Below are positions 49,610-61,281 of a stretch of DNA of 64,000 nt, piece by piece. The stretch comes from Calendula officinalis (Eukaryota; Streptophyta; Magnoliopsida; Asterales; Asteraceae). The first letter of the stretch is position 1. Every line of letters begins with the position of its first letter. Location: assembly GCA_963853835.1 (NCBI GenBank), contig OY970826.1:604001-668000 (forward strand), given 5' to 3'. The notes under the pieces are model-generated. The model made no database searches. It was not told the origin of the DNA and saw only the letters and a program-made list of their open reading frames with translations. The position numbers were made by a program, and so were the translations under genes.

Positions 49610-50095
49610 TATCAGGATCAAATATCGGAATCGAACCGGTCCTGTAATGGTATCGTACCAAACCGATACCAAATCGAAGAACTTGGTACGGTACTCGGTA
49701 TCTGGTTCGACACGAGAAAACTCAGTACCACCAATCCGATATCAGATACATGCCATGATATGCAAACCCAAGCGAATACCAATATTGATAGAGTTGGTAT
49801 GGTACTCGGTACATGGTTTTGGAAGCTGGGAATATTAAGGATGTATCAAAGGCAACAAATTAATTCAATTATAATTAGGTCAATGATTGTATAGCTGTCA
49901 ATTAGAATTTACTACCTTCCTTCAGTAGCTTCTTACCTTCCTGTATTAGTTAATTTCCTTGTATGTAGTATGCCTATATAACCATTGTAATCATTCAGTG
50001 AAATACACAATCAATTATCTCTTTCTATACACACTTAAGAGGGAAAACTCAGTATCACCAATTTGGTATTAGACGTGTACCATAATATGCAAACT
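49610..50095. repeat. GGTACGGTAC/CGGTATC repeat-rich element
   Basis: Many copies of ACCGATACC, GGTATCG and TTGGTACGGTACTCGG in both orientations, and CGAGAAAACTCAGTACCACC repeated near 50040 as GGAAAACTCAGTATCACC. Looks like a decayed inverted-repeat element. The 109-codon frame across it is probably not coding. Confidence 0.45.
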
Positions 50096-50760
50096 AGGAA
50101 TTATTGTTAGAGGTGGTTGTTAAATTTCTCTTAACTAGAATATATTTTTTATAATAAAAGTACAAGGTTATTAGTTAATTTCTCCTCTTGTAAACCACTT
50201 TTAAATTATTCTACAAACTATATATATTAAATCATCACAAATAGAATGAGTTTAATGGCACATTTGTTCATAAAAAAAAGTCTTAAGTCGTTGTGCGGTT
50301 CGCCTAGATTCACATTTGATCAATGAAAATCAAGAAATTACAGCACATAAACCCATATGTCATTTGGATCCAACGGAGTAAAATGTTGACACGTAGGCAC
50401 CTTCAATCTCATGCAGTCGACATGTATTATTACGAGGAAACATATACGAATTATTTTAATCACATAATGTCTTTATGCATAAAAAACAAATATTCAAAAA
50501 ATAAAAAAGAAGGCACATAAAAAGGGATGTTTGTATGTAGACAAAGTTCAAGCCATTTTGGAACTTGAAGTCGATCTTCTCCCAAGTTATTATCTTATTA
50601 TTTAGTTACAAAAACTAAACTCCCATTGGCTTCTAGGATCTGCTTCCATTTAAGTATTTCAATACTTGTTCATAACCACTTTGTCTTTGCCCTCCACCCA
50701 TTCACCACCACCACCATCACCGCCACCTGCCGCCCGTCTTGTTACAAAACCACCATCATC

Positions 50761-52188
50761 ATGAAGGTGAGATATGAGTCTATGACAGTTTTTATAGGTT
50801 GTCATTTGCATTTACATTATAAGATTTTGAGTTTTTGCAAACTAAAAATCTGCTCTTTTTCTTCTCTTATATATTGCAGTTTTTTAATTGGATGCAAAGT
50901 AGATTCAACGGTGGACAAACGCATAAGAACGCGAATGCTGTTTCCACTGCTTGTAAGTAACTTAATGAATTCATCCATACTCGCATATTTTTCCTTTTAT
51001 TAAGTGAATTATGATCATGTTATTAGTTTAAATTATAATAATTATAATAAGACAAAGTTCTTGATTTGAGTTTTCAAGAATATGGACATTGAAATCTTCT
51101 GAACAAAAGTGGAAGAAGTATAGATCTTGAAAATCCATAAAAGATTCATAAAAATATAAGCTTTTTTATATTTTTATATATTAATATCACTAAATTTTAC
51201 ATTTTGCAGATCGCACGAATCAAGAACCCCAAAAAGAAGAGTTTAGTGATTGGCCTCAAGGGTTACTAACAATTGGAACGTTTGGAAACAACGATCGACC
51301 AATTGAAAATGAAGAAATTCAGGAAACAGATCTTTCTGAATTCACACCTGAAGAAATTGGGAAACTACAGAATGAGTTAACAAAGCTACTATCCAAAAAA
51401 CAAGAAATCCCTGCTGATCTCCCATTGGATAGATTCCTTAATTGTCCATCAAGTTTGGAGGTTGACCGTAGACTTTCGGTCAAAGTCAACACCGAAGTCA
51501 ATGAAAAAGAAGAGGATGTCGATCGCACGATTAGAGTTATACTTGGCAAGTGCAAAGATATTTGCATGGATAATGGTAAGAAAGCAATTGGGAAAAAATC
51601 AATTTCTTTTCTCTTCAAGAAGATTTTTGTATGTAGCAACGGGTTCCCAACAATTCCTAGTTTTCGTGATCCACTTCCGGAATCAAGAATGGAGAAGGTA
51701 TAGTTAATCTTGTTTTTCTTTTAGGTTTATTTTGTTTTCTTGAATTTTGATTGTGAGAATGATTGTGGTAATTACAGTTATTAAGGGCTATGCTTAAGAA
51801 CAAGATCAATCCTAAACATTCTCAATCATCATCGTCAAGGAAGTTCATCGAGGGTAGACGACCACCCAAAGTTTTAGAGGAGGAAAATGAAAAAGACGGG
51901 TCAAAATGGGTCAAAACTGATTCCGAATGTGAGTACTTTAAAAGGTTATTTGTACACCACTAAACTTAATCATACACCATCAATATCTTTGAAAAGTACT
52001 ATTTTACCCTTTTTATTCTTGTCTTTTTGCTGTAAAAGGCGGGTATTATTGTTAAAAGTTTTTGGTGGTGTATCAATAATTTTAGTAGTGTACAAATCAC
52101 CTTTATATTTATGTAGTATGTCTGCTTGTGAAAAAGGGGTTTGATGATTTTTTTTTTAAAATTTGCAGATATCGTTCTAGAGATCTGA
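50761..52188 (+). CDS. LAZY/DRO1-family gravitropism protein (245 aa, 5 exons)
   Basis: Exons 50761-50766 (just ATG AAG), 50880-50952, 51210-51697, 51778-51928, 52169-52188; 245 codons. IGT/LAZY-family proteins act downstream of gravity sensing and set root or shoot branch angle by steering auxin flow. Visible: N-terminal MKFFNWMQSRFNG, the IGT signature GLLTIGTFG (44-52) after EFSDWP, an acidic/lysine-rich middle, a conserved LFKKIFVC patch, and the C-terminal KWVKTDSEYIVLEI. The tiny first exon and the tiny last exon (YIVLEI) are typical of the family. Sequence and length (about 250 aa) are nearest the LAZY4/DRO1 (NGR2) branch; the exact paralogue cannot be fixed without a tree. Confidence 0.94.
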
Positions 52189-52569
52189 AGATGAGCCCGT
52201 GTTACTAAAACATTGTAAGGATCTAGTGACGATGATGATAAAAGTTATTGTCTTTTCCTTACTAATGTATGAGATTTTTAAGGTAAAACTGGCCTTGTTT
52301 TTTTCTCTCAACTACATTGACAAGAAGGATGGATGACCACAAGTTGAGATCTTTAAAACAAAGGCTTAGGTTCTTTGTGTGTTTATTTTTTCATACTTGT
52401 ATCCATTATCATGGGTACAAGTGCATGTTATATTGTATTATATATAGTATTGGACTCAATAGTCGAATTACAAGTTTTGACTATAGTTATTTTATATGAG
52501 TTTGTATGTATATTTGGTTAATTGTATTCTAGGAAGTTTAAAGGATTTGCATAGTCTTAAGGGACAAAT

Positions 52570-52757
52570 CCTAATCATTAGATCAAGATGGTCAAGATCA
52601 AATCCCCCACCTAGAGCCACCGCCTCCGGCCACCGGCCGCCGGCGACTGCCTTTGCTGATCGCCGTCGTCCGTCGCCGGTGGCCGGCGGTGCCGGCCAGC
52701 GGCGGTGGTGGTGGTGGTGGTAATGGGGGTGGTGGTGGTATTGATGTATTGAAACAC
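52570..52757. repeat. GC-rich CCGCCGG/GGTGGT island
   Basis: GC-rich block with GCCGGCGG and GGTGGTGG runs, ending GGTGGTATTGATGTATTGAA. A similar block ends GGGTATTGATATATTGAA at 56895-56985. It directly abuts the Helitron-like end at 52759. Confidence 0.6.
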
Positions 52758-52758
52758 A

Positions 52759-52797
52759 CTAGAAGGGTACCCGCGCAATGCGGCGGCGGGTACCCTT
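52759..52797 (-). mobile_element. Helitron-like 3' terminus
   Basis: On the minus strand a perfect 12-bp stem AAGGGTACCCGC...GCGGGTACCCTT, then CTAG and host T. The hairpin and subterminal sequence (AAACTATATTTC) match those at 25494-25540, so both belong to one family. The element would extend to the right; its 5' end was not found. Confidence 0.65.
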
Positions 52798-52839
52798 AAA
52801 CTATATTTCTATGGCGGGCAAAATCCTGTTCAGTTGTCG

Positions 52840-53036
52840 TTTTGTCTGTCTAGGGTTTCGATAAATCTCTATGAGTCTTACATTTTCAGTTAGGCGTTGG
52901 TTTGTAGCTCGTTATGTCTCATTTCTCCATTTTGTGACTTTGTCTGTGATCTAGGGTTTCGATAAATCTCTATGAGCCTTGCATTTTCAGTTAGGCGTTG
53001 GTATGTAGCTAGTTATGTCTCATTTCTCTTTTTGTG
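52840..53036. repeat. About 100-bp tandem duplication
   Basis: Two copies of a unit containing TAGGGTTTCGATAAATCTC, ATTTTCAGTTAGGCGTTGG and GTTATGTCTCATTTCTC, with a few differences. It lies inside the presumed Helitron. Confidence 0.75.
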
Positions 53037-53757
53037 CAGCAATCAAGGTCAACCAATATGGTTGCTCTTCTAGTTCATTTTTCAGTATTGAATTCATATG
53101 GACTTATGCTTGTTTTAGAATTCTAGTTTCTTTTTCAAACGATTAAACTTATGCAACCTACTTTTCTTAACCGTTCGGCCGACTTCTTGATATCACCTTT
53201 TGAACAAGATATTAATTCAAATTTGGTTTCACCTTTCTGGGATTCCTACAACTAATCCTGCACTTTCACTTTGAAACATAGAAAACAAAAGGATTCATAA
53301 ATTATTTAGAATTCCTATACCTAATGCTGCTTGACTGGCAGTACCCTACCCAAGATTTACCCCAAAAACATTTCCAATATAAAATTCTTGTAAAAGTTAT
53401 GGATTACCATTTTCCTTCTTAAGAGCACCTAAATATTTAAATAAAGAAAAGAAAATATCGAATTTAGTACATAACAGTTGAGTGAATATAACATAATCAA
53501 GAATTTGTTAAAGGAAACTGACTTTCGATTGCTATAGATCGAAGTTTGGTGGTTGGTAAGGATGAAATAAGTGATTTGTCCAATCCAAGCTAATATATTG
53601 TCCTAATAAAACCGAATCAGAAAAAAATAAATATATATGTATAAGCTCTAAAAGATGGTAGAACTCAATTCAGATTTTCACCTGTTTTGTGTAGTTCTTT
53701 CAGCAAACTCAAGTCTTTGATTTAGACACATCATATCAGATATTGCAAGCTTTTCTC

Positions 53758-55590
53758 TGTAACGACCCGAAATTTGTAAATAAATAAATTGTACAAAAAT
53801 ATGATAAATAAGGATAAATCGTTTAAAGAACGTAGGAATTGGTTTCGTGTCGTTTGGAGACCGTATGAGAAAGTTATGGGCGAAACCGGGTCGAAACGAG
53901 AAGCAAAAGTTGCAGCCCTGCTGCATAAGGGCAAGATAGCGCCGCTATCCTGAAGATAGCGACGCGATCTTGTGGCTTTCAGGCAGCGAACCGAAATAGC
54001 GACTTGGTCGAAACGCGAAATTGAGATAGCGTCGAGGATAGCGCCGCTATATAGTGGCGCGATTTATGGCGGGCATCGAGATAGCGCCGCTATCTTGTAG
54101 ATAGCGACGCGATCTCCGTCGCTGAAAGCATTAAAGTCGGGTTTCATGTCATTTAATGTATCCAAAACCCTAGTTTTTCTCCCACTCGAGTTTGTGAACG
54201 ATTTTGGGTGTAAACCACCATTTGGAGCTGATATCTTCATCAAATCTTGTGATTCTTCACTCCTAATTGAAGATTAAAGGTATATCTTCAATCCTTAGTA
54301 GTTGTAGCTTTAGATCTATGGGTTTAGAAGCTTGGGTTTGAAACCCTAGTTCTTGGGGTTATGAGATATGGTGATATAAATGGTGTATACACTTAATAGA
54401 AGGTATATTAACAAGGAAAACAAGTGTATGATTATGATTTGTAAGAATCTTACGGGTTGGTTAAACCTAGGGTTTGGTAAATCACCATATTTGGGGGAAA
54501 TGGATTGATGGGTGTTATCTAGAGGTAGATGAACACATTGGTAGTAGTTGTGATGATAATCTTGTTGTGTTAATTGTTTTAGACATTTGGTGAAGTATTG
54601 AAGTGGACAAATTGTGAACAAGGAACCGGCGGAAAGAATACGGTTAAAGCATCTTTGTTACTAAGGTGAGTACGTGTGGACTTTATTGAGTACATAGCCT
54701 TTGAAATACATTTTCATACTTGTGTTACGGTCTAAATGCTTAATTGAATAGACTTATAGTTGTTTAGTTAGTTATGAAATTATTGTTAATATATAACTAA
54801 CTGGTTTGATGATGAATGTGATAGCCGAGGACTAGATTGACATAACCTTTGAGTTATGGTGAGAACGAGATGACGTGATGCTAGTTAGTTCGGGGGCAAC
54901 CCGATAACTAGACATGGTGATGTTTCTAACTAGTTCGGGGGCAACCCGATAGTTAGATAGGTTAGTGTTTCTAACTAGTTCGGGGGCAACCCGATAGTTA
55001 GATAGGTTAGTGTTTCTAACTAGTTTGGGGGCAACCCGATAGTTAGATAGGTTAGTGTTTCTAGCTAGTTCGGGGGCAACCCGATAGTTGGATTTATGGG
55101 TGCTTTTAGCTAGTTCGGGGGCAACCCGATAGTTAGGCACGTTAGTATTGCTAGTTAGCTCGGGGGCAACCCGATAACTAGATATGTGATGCTAGGAAAG
55201 CAAGGTTTGGAGTTGCCATAGGGTGACTATATGGATGGGCGAAATTACTTGTTTGTTGTTTACTTGGATAAACGATTATTTTTATTAATGGGTCTAAACC
55301 CATGTAACTCACGAGACATTTTGTCTCACGTACTCCTTGTTTTTGTTTTGCTATGTACTCAGGTTCGGGATCGAAGGCTTAGGTACGCATGGATAGAGAT
55401 GCGGGACCTAGATTAGAAGAGCACTAGATTGGATTTAGTCTTAGCTTGGTTATGATCTATTTTGTAACACCTACTTTTATACTCTGATTTCATACCAAGG
55501 TTTTTGTAAATCCAAATTTGAGGATGTTCTTCTATTTATAAAAATATTTTATTTTGGCCAATATTTGGTATTAAAATTTGAGGTGTTACA
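53758..55590 (+). mobile_element. Solo LTR with perfect target duplication
   Basis: Starts TGTAACGACCCGAAATTTG and ends TTTGAGGTGTTACA, flanked by TTCTC on both sides (53753-53757 and 55591-55595). Same family as the LTRs at 7684-9275 and 27692-36675. It contains a cassette of GATAGCGCCGCTATC-type palindromes at 53935-54125 and the 45-bp tandem array at 54885-55190. Confidence 0.9.
54885..55190. repeat. 45-bp hairpin-forming tandem repeat in the LTR
   Basis: About seven copies of a 45-bp unit, each with CTAACTAGTTCGGGGGCAAC followed by CCGATAGTTAG. Each unit can fold into a hairpin (CTAACTA/TAGTTAG and CGGG/CCCG arms). On the minus strand the array is open and reads as NYRVAPEL repeats. The same array in the other LTR is where the copia element inserted. 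Confidence 0.92.
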
Positions 55591-55595
55591 TTCTC

Positions 55596-56190
55596 CAGCC
55601 TATATGATATAACACATAATTAACTTCAAATATTCTTGAGAAAACTACTACTATATCAACAATAAATCGACAAACTATTGTGTGAAATAGCAATTCACGT
55701 ACACTTGTATACATACTTCATTACACATGATAATTGGTTACATGATAAATCACAAACAATCCTCACACTTTTTCCCCTGTTTGGTCCTGAAAATGATCCA
55801 CATTTCTATGATGGATCAAAATTAGCTCTCGATTGTGAGCAGAAAAGGGATTTGAATAAGAGATATATAATAAACTGTAAAGTTACCGTCACTTGAATCT
55901 GCATATGAAACTAGAACGGGATTTGAATTATATTTGAAGTCTAAAGCAAGATGGGATATTGGAACTTGTAGACGATAGAATCATGACGTGTTTTCGTTGT
56001 CCTTTACACTTCTCAATTTGAAGAGGGCGATTGAAATTCCCTAGGAGCGTATCACATACGCATGGAAGGCTTGCAAAAATGGGCTCGGGTGATCGTTTAT
56101 TAGGGCAGGTCGCAGCCCACTGAATTGTGAAGAGGCATATGTTTATCTATTTAATAGAGTCGTTTTAGACATAATACAACAGCCGTATTC
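55596..56190. other. Intergenic DNA, no gene recognised
   Basis: Short open pieces only, no family signature. Confidence 0.4.
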
Positions 56191-56194
56191 TAGC

Positions 56195-56262
56195 GCAGGT
56201 GGTTTATGCGTTGGGATTGACCCTGTAGGTTGCTGGTTCGAATCCTTGCTGAGACATTTTTT
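56195..56262 (+). repeat. tRNA-like (SINE-head) fragment
   Basis: CAGGTGGTTTATGCG and GGTTGCTGGTTCGAATCC (B-box), then a T-run and AAAAGTTGAAAATTCCG. Resembles the heads at 25795 and 38385 in layout, with a different sequence. No acceptor stem seen. Confidence 0.4.
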
Positions 56263-56344
56263 TAGCAAAAGTTGAAAATTCCGAAATTGGAAAGAATTTG
56301 GCTGAATTTTCAAATTAGTATTTAAGGAAAGATCTTAAATACCT

Positions 56345-56900
56345 TATAAGTAGTAGAGATGTGCTTCACTAAAACACAACATATTATTTCGAAGCACATG
56401 TGCTTCAGGTCACGAAACACATGTGTTTCAAGTCACTAAAAACATGAGTTTCTAAACACACAGGGGACCATACGAAGTATATGTGCTTCATTACTTGAAA
56501 TACATGTGTTTGGTTGTACACATACACTCCTTTATTTTCAAAAGACTTGTTATTAGTGAAGCACATGTGCTTCTAGCTTACAAACACATGTGCTTCATTA
56601 CTTGAAACACATGTGCTTGGCTGTACATATGCACTCATTTATTTTCAAAACACATGTGCTTGACTGGAAGCACATTTTTTTTTTTTGAACGGCCAATTAG
56701 TAAGTTAGTGGTTCGAGCCTAGACAGTGACATCCACAGGGGGAAGTATGCCTTCCCTCGAACCTTCCACCTATGGGGAATAAACCCCACGTCCACGACGG
56801 GACTTGAACTCATGACCTTGGCCATGGGCAACACCTTATCTTTTCACCAATACCACTAGGCTAGAAGCACATATATATACATGTGCTTCCAGTCACGACC
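56345..56900. repeat. Array of CACATGTG palindromes
   Basis: At least nine copies of GAAGCACATGTGCTTC, AAACACATGTGTTT or half-sites, interleaved with AATTACTTGAAA-like spacer. It is interrupted by a SINE at 56676-56863. Confidence 0.8.
56676..56863 (-). mobile_element. tRNA-derived SINE
   Basis: 188 bp on the minus strand, with A-box-like TAGTGGTATTGG (56847-56858), B-box GAGTTCAAGTCCC (56799-56811), a poly-A tail (T-run at the left end), and a perfect 9-bp duplication GAAGCACAT at 56667-56675 and 56864-56872. Confidence 0.88.
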
Positions 56901-56984
56901 ACCACCACCGGTCACTACCGCCGGCGGCCACCTCTGGCCGCCGGCCGCCGGAGGTGGGTGGGGTATTGATATATTGAAGACATG

Positions 56985-58138
56985 TGTTTGTAATGATGGT
57001 GGTGGTTTGAATCTTGATCTTGATCTTGATCTTGACCATCGACTTTTTCTTGATCCAAAGACTAATAATTATCCCTTGAGACTAGATAAAATTAATGGAT
57101 TACTCTGAACAAACCACTCGATTAAGTATCTAATGTATTTATATATCAATACGAATGAAGTAGTAATAAATAATTAGAATTAGATAATTGTATTATGTAA
57201 GCTTGATATGATTACTTTAATCTTTGAAGGGGAGAGAATGATCTTTAAAGGGATAATAGTGTTCTTATGAAGGGGAGAAAATGATCTTTAATCTTTGAAG
57301 TATACATTTACCATCGCTAAATGTAAGTATGATGAACAGTGTGCCTTTTGTTTCCTCTATATGTTTTTTAATTCCTTCCGCCTATATTGTTGACTTTTTT
57401 TTTTAATTGCCTCTCTCCCCAATACCCTATTTACTTTTCTCCTAAGATCAAAGTCCCTCTCTCTGCCGCTTATTCACTTTTTAGATGGTGACTTTTTTTT
57501 TTAGAATTTTAGCCGATATTTTTTTTTTTAAAATTCTAACATTTGACATAATTTTAGAATACTTACAATAAAACCTCATTTGTTTTAATATGTTAATTTC
57601 TATCTCCAAAAATTGTAATTTGCAAATTAGTAATATAACATTTACTAACTTTCAAATTATACGAGTATCGGTAAACATTATTTTGGATATTATATGAAAA
57701 TTTCCGCAGCATCGCGCAGAGTAAAATCTACTAGTTTCTAGATATTTGACAATGAATTTAATCAATTTGTATATAAATATTTATCAGTCATGTAAAAATT
57801 TAGAAAAATCACAATAAAAGTTATATTTACTAGCACCGCTCGACTATCAGGTAGTCTGTTATAATAAAAATACATTTTGATAAAAAAAATCATAACAAAA
57901 AGAAGAGAAATGAATTATATCTTACAAAATTTCCTAATTAATTTGCATCCAAGTCATATGGAATTTTGAGGCTTAAAAGTTCCATCACGCCATGAGTCAA
58001 CTTCTAACTTAACCGTGGTTAGCCACTGAAAAAGAATTCTTCACTTGGGCTCCCCGAGATCTCTCCCACTCGTTTACTCACTACACACGCAGATCTGCGT
58101 GTTTTTCTCCTTAGATCTGAATTCCGTCAACAGAAGCA
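56985..58138. other. Intergenic DNA before the 7TM gene
   Basis: AT-rich with T-runs. A weak plus-strand Helitron-like end (CCGCAGCATCGCGCAG...CTAGT) lies at 57704-57735. The gene's 5' region, with CTCCCACTCG, is at 58060-58138. Confidence 0.4.
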
Positions 58139-60892
58139 ATGCCGTTGCTGGATTCCTTAACGGCGATATTGTTGCTATTGTCCGTAAAGGTTTTACACAT
58201 TCAGGCTTCGGTGCATAATTACGCCGGAGATAAATTCTCGAGAAAGGGAAATGCATTTGTAGTCCACGGAGGAAGTGAAGGAATCTATTACTCGCATCCT
58301 AACTTCAATGATTCTTCAGCATCCTCTAATGGCGATGCGTATATTCGGTAACTTTAATTCGTGATCTAATTAGTATATGTTATTGCTGTTTCGTGAAATG
58401 AAATTGATGAGTGATTCGATGAAATTTGATGATATGTTAGCTTATTTGAACTCGAAATTGAAGTCTATTATTTGCCCCAATAGAGCAACTGTAGTGTCAA
58501 ATTTTGGCGATGCTCATAGATAGTAAGTTGAATTCACCAACAGGCAAGAGCGATAAGCTAAAATATAACCTAGCTTATCATAGGGAGCTGCTCAAAATGA
58601 GTTTATTGTAAGCTCAAAACAAGTAAGTTGCTCAAAATGAGTTTATTGTAAGCTCAAAACAAGTAAGTTGCTCAAAATGAGTTTATTGACAAGTAAGTTG
58701 CTCAAAATGAGTTTATTGACAAGTAAGTTGCTCAAAATGAGTTTATGGTAAGCTGAAATAAAAACCTACCAGAAACTGTATTAGGTCCATGACTTACTGC
58801 TTAGTAAATTAAAGGCTGAACATTCTGCATCTTAGTTTCTGTGAAATTTTATTGTTATTTGAGTAGTTAATTGTCAGTTGTCACAAAAGTGAACATGTTT
58901 GTGAATGATTTTTGTTGCTATTTCGTGAAATGAAATGAATAACTGATGCTATGAAATATGATGTGTTTGGTATCTTAGCGTATTTGATACAAAATTAATG
59001 TCTACAGTTGGCCCCAGTAGATGGATTTAGCTGCACATATGATACGGAATATCAGATCTGACTCTATTTTTGTTCATAATCCAGTTTCGAAAGGATCGTA
59101 TTTCAAAGGCCTCAAGAGGCTTCAAATTTTAGCACGGGCTTAATTTACGCCATTCTTTTTGAAGTTGATGACCGAGAGACTATTGGCGGGTCAGCTTATG
59201 GAGGCCAAAGAGCTATCTGCTGTACTGCAGATTTAGCCAAATTAGGTTCATGTAAAGAAGGTGAAATTATTCACCGATTATCCACAACAAATCCCGGATG
59301 GCCTGAAGTTTTTGGTGTTTCATTTGAAATCAATGAAGAAATTTCCACTATGGAACCAAGATCTATTCAGATTACAAAAACCGGTATGTATAATTTGTAT
59401 TTCATGCATTGTGAGTCAAGGCTGGATGATGTGGTGATCGAAGGGAAAACTATATGGAAGAATCCAACTGGTTATCTTCCGGTTAGAATGGCGCCACTTT
59501 TGAAGTTTTACGGGTTCATGTCTCTCGCATTTTTAATTCTTGGAATCTTTTGGTTCTCGCAATATGCAAGATTCTGGAAAGAAGTTCTTCACTTGCAGAA
59601 CTGTATAACACTGGTTATAACATTGGGAATGCTGGAAATGGCATTATGGTATTTTGATTATGCAGAATTTAACGAAAGTGGTGTGCGGCCTACGGGAATT
59701 ACCATATGGGCGGTAACTTTTGGCACTGTAAAACGTACCGTTTCACGGTTGATAATTTTAACTGTTTCTATGGGGTATGGTGTTGTGAGACCAACACTCG
59801 GTGGTCTTACTTCAAAAGTGGTTATGCTTGGTGGCACGTTCTTTGTTGCATCTGAAGTGCTTGAATTGGTGGAACATGTTGGTGCTGTTAGTGATCTTTC
59901 GGGGAAAGCGATGTTGTTTTTGTCTCTTCCTGTTGCATTATTGGATGCATTTTTTGTTTTATGGATATTTACATCCCTTTCTGCAACTCTTAATAAACTT
60001 CAGGTACTTGAACATTTTAAGCATTATTTTGGGTATCTGAAATAATAATGAGTTATATGATATGTGACAGGCTAAACGGATGATGGGGAAACTAGATATA
60101 TACAGGAAATTCACAAACGCTTTGGCTGTTGCTGTTATTGTGTCAGTGGGTTGGATATGCTATGAGGTAGGTGGAATTTTGATTAACAAAAACAATTGCT
60201 GGTTCTTGTTCATACGAGTTGACTTTTGACAATTCTAAATTGCAGCTTTATTTCAAGTCAACTGATATATACAATGAGCAATGGCAAAATGCTTGGATCA
60301 TTCCTGCCTTTTGGCATGTTCTTTCATTCTCTCTTCTTTGTGTCATCTGTGTTCTGTGGGCCCCATCTCAGAATTCGATGCGGTAAAAGAACATTACTAT
60401 ACTACTTTTACACTTCCGCCATATGTTTTTACAATGGTATTATTATTTTTTCAAAGATTGGTTATCCAGTATGTTTTTTGCATAAATGAAACTTGATACA
60501 TACTTGGATGACACATCCCATTAATTATTTATTTGATAAATGGACAAAAAAGTTTTTCCTGGTCAGCCCATACTAAAGTTGGCCCGTTACAACCCTCCAA
60601 TCTTTCTACAGTTTCTGTTTAGCATTCGTATGTCACCAAGCATAGCTTTGAAGTGCAATCGTTACCATATGTATATTGTCATTATTATATAAATAACGAC
60701 CCCATGATTTATAATATGTATGATATGGTTTTGGTTGACAGATACGCATACTCTGATGACGGAAATGAAGAGTTTGACAAAGAGGATAGTTTAATGCTTA
60801 TAAAACCTTCTCCCGTTTCTACAAAAGATGTAACTGAATTAAGATCAGTTGACAGTGATGAGGGTGATTTGGAAGAAGATAAAAGAGACTAA
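58139..60892 (+). CDS. Seven-transmembrane GPR107/TMEM87-type protein (503 aa)
   Basis: Exons 58139-58347, 59085-60003, 60071-60166, 60246-60382, 60742-60892; 503 codons. It belongs to the 'lung seven transmembrane receptor' family, whose members sit in Golgi and endosomal membranes; plant ones are close to Arabidopsis At1g61670. Visible: a cleavable signal peptide (LTAILLLLSVKVLHIQASVH), a lumenal domain with GNAFVVHGGSEG and ETIGGSAYGGQRAICC, then from about residue 180 a run of hydrophobic helices including YGFMSLAFLILGIFWFSQYA, VVRPTLGGLTSKV and IVSVGWICYELYF, and an acidic C-terminal tail (SDEGDLEEDKRD) facing the cytosol. Intron 1 (737 bp) carries a minisatellite. The start codon is followed directly by the signal peptide, and no in-frame alternative is better. 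Confidence 0.95.
58570..58752. repeat. Minisatellite in intron 1 of the 7TM gene
   Basis: Five to six copies of AAGTTGCTCAAAATGAGTTT with linkers of two lengths: units of about 40 bp (with GTAAGCTCAAAACAAGT) twice, then about 30 bp (with GACAAGT) three times. Confidence 0.9.
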
Positions 60893-61281
60893 ATTGTCAA
60901 GGGTTTAGGTGCGTGTTTCTTGTATCTTACGTATGCTTATTACTACTACCTCTAAATTTCTTTTCTTCAATTTTATAGAATTTAGACTAAGTTACTAGCT
61001 GTATATTTTACAAGAATTTTAATACTATTTGTCTAAGAGCATCAGGTATGATTGTGAATTTTGTTGATTGTTTATCTTTCTTGTCATAAGGACAAATATA
61101 TAAATACATCAACAATTACTCTTGAGTTTGAGGCCAATTTTGAAACAGTGCATAAACCAACAAAAAAGACCTTCAAATTCACATTTGAAAAAAGCAGAGG
61201 ATGAAAATAACAAGTAAATCAAGTCAAATGACTTGAAAAAGGGAATCAAGTTTCACTTTTGACCAACTTGTACATTGAAAT

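Noticed and set aside
49565..49894. 109-codon frame as a gene
   Set aside because: Mostly made of GGTAC/GATACC repeat words; no family motif.
50626..51003. A longer 125-codon start for the LAZY/DRO1 gene
   Set aside because: It runs through the intron after ATG-AAG. The family's tiny first exon and MKFFNWMQ junction fit much better.
54832..55140. Repeat protein with NYRVAPEL units on the minus strand
   Set aside because: It is the reverse reading of the 45-bp LTR array, whose length is a multiple of three. No start context and no homologous protein family known to me.
56195..56262. Functional tRNA gene
   Set aside because: B-box is good, but no acceptor-stem or D-arm pairing could be drawn.
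57704..57735. Third Helitron end on the plus strand
   Set aside because: CTAGT is present but the hairpin is too imperfect; kept only as a remark.
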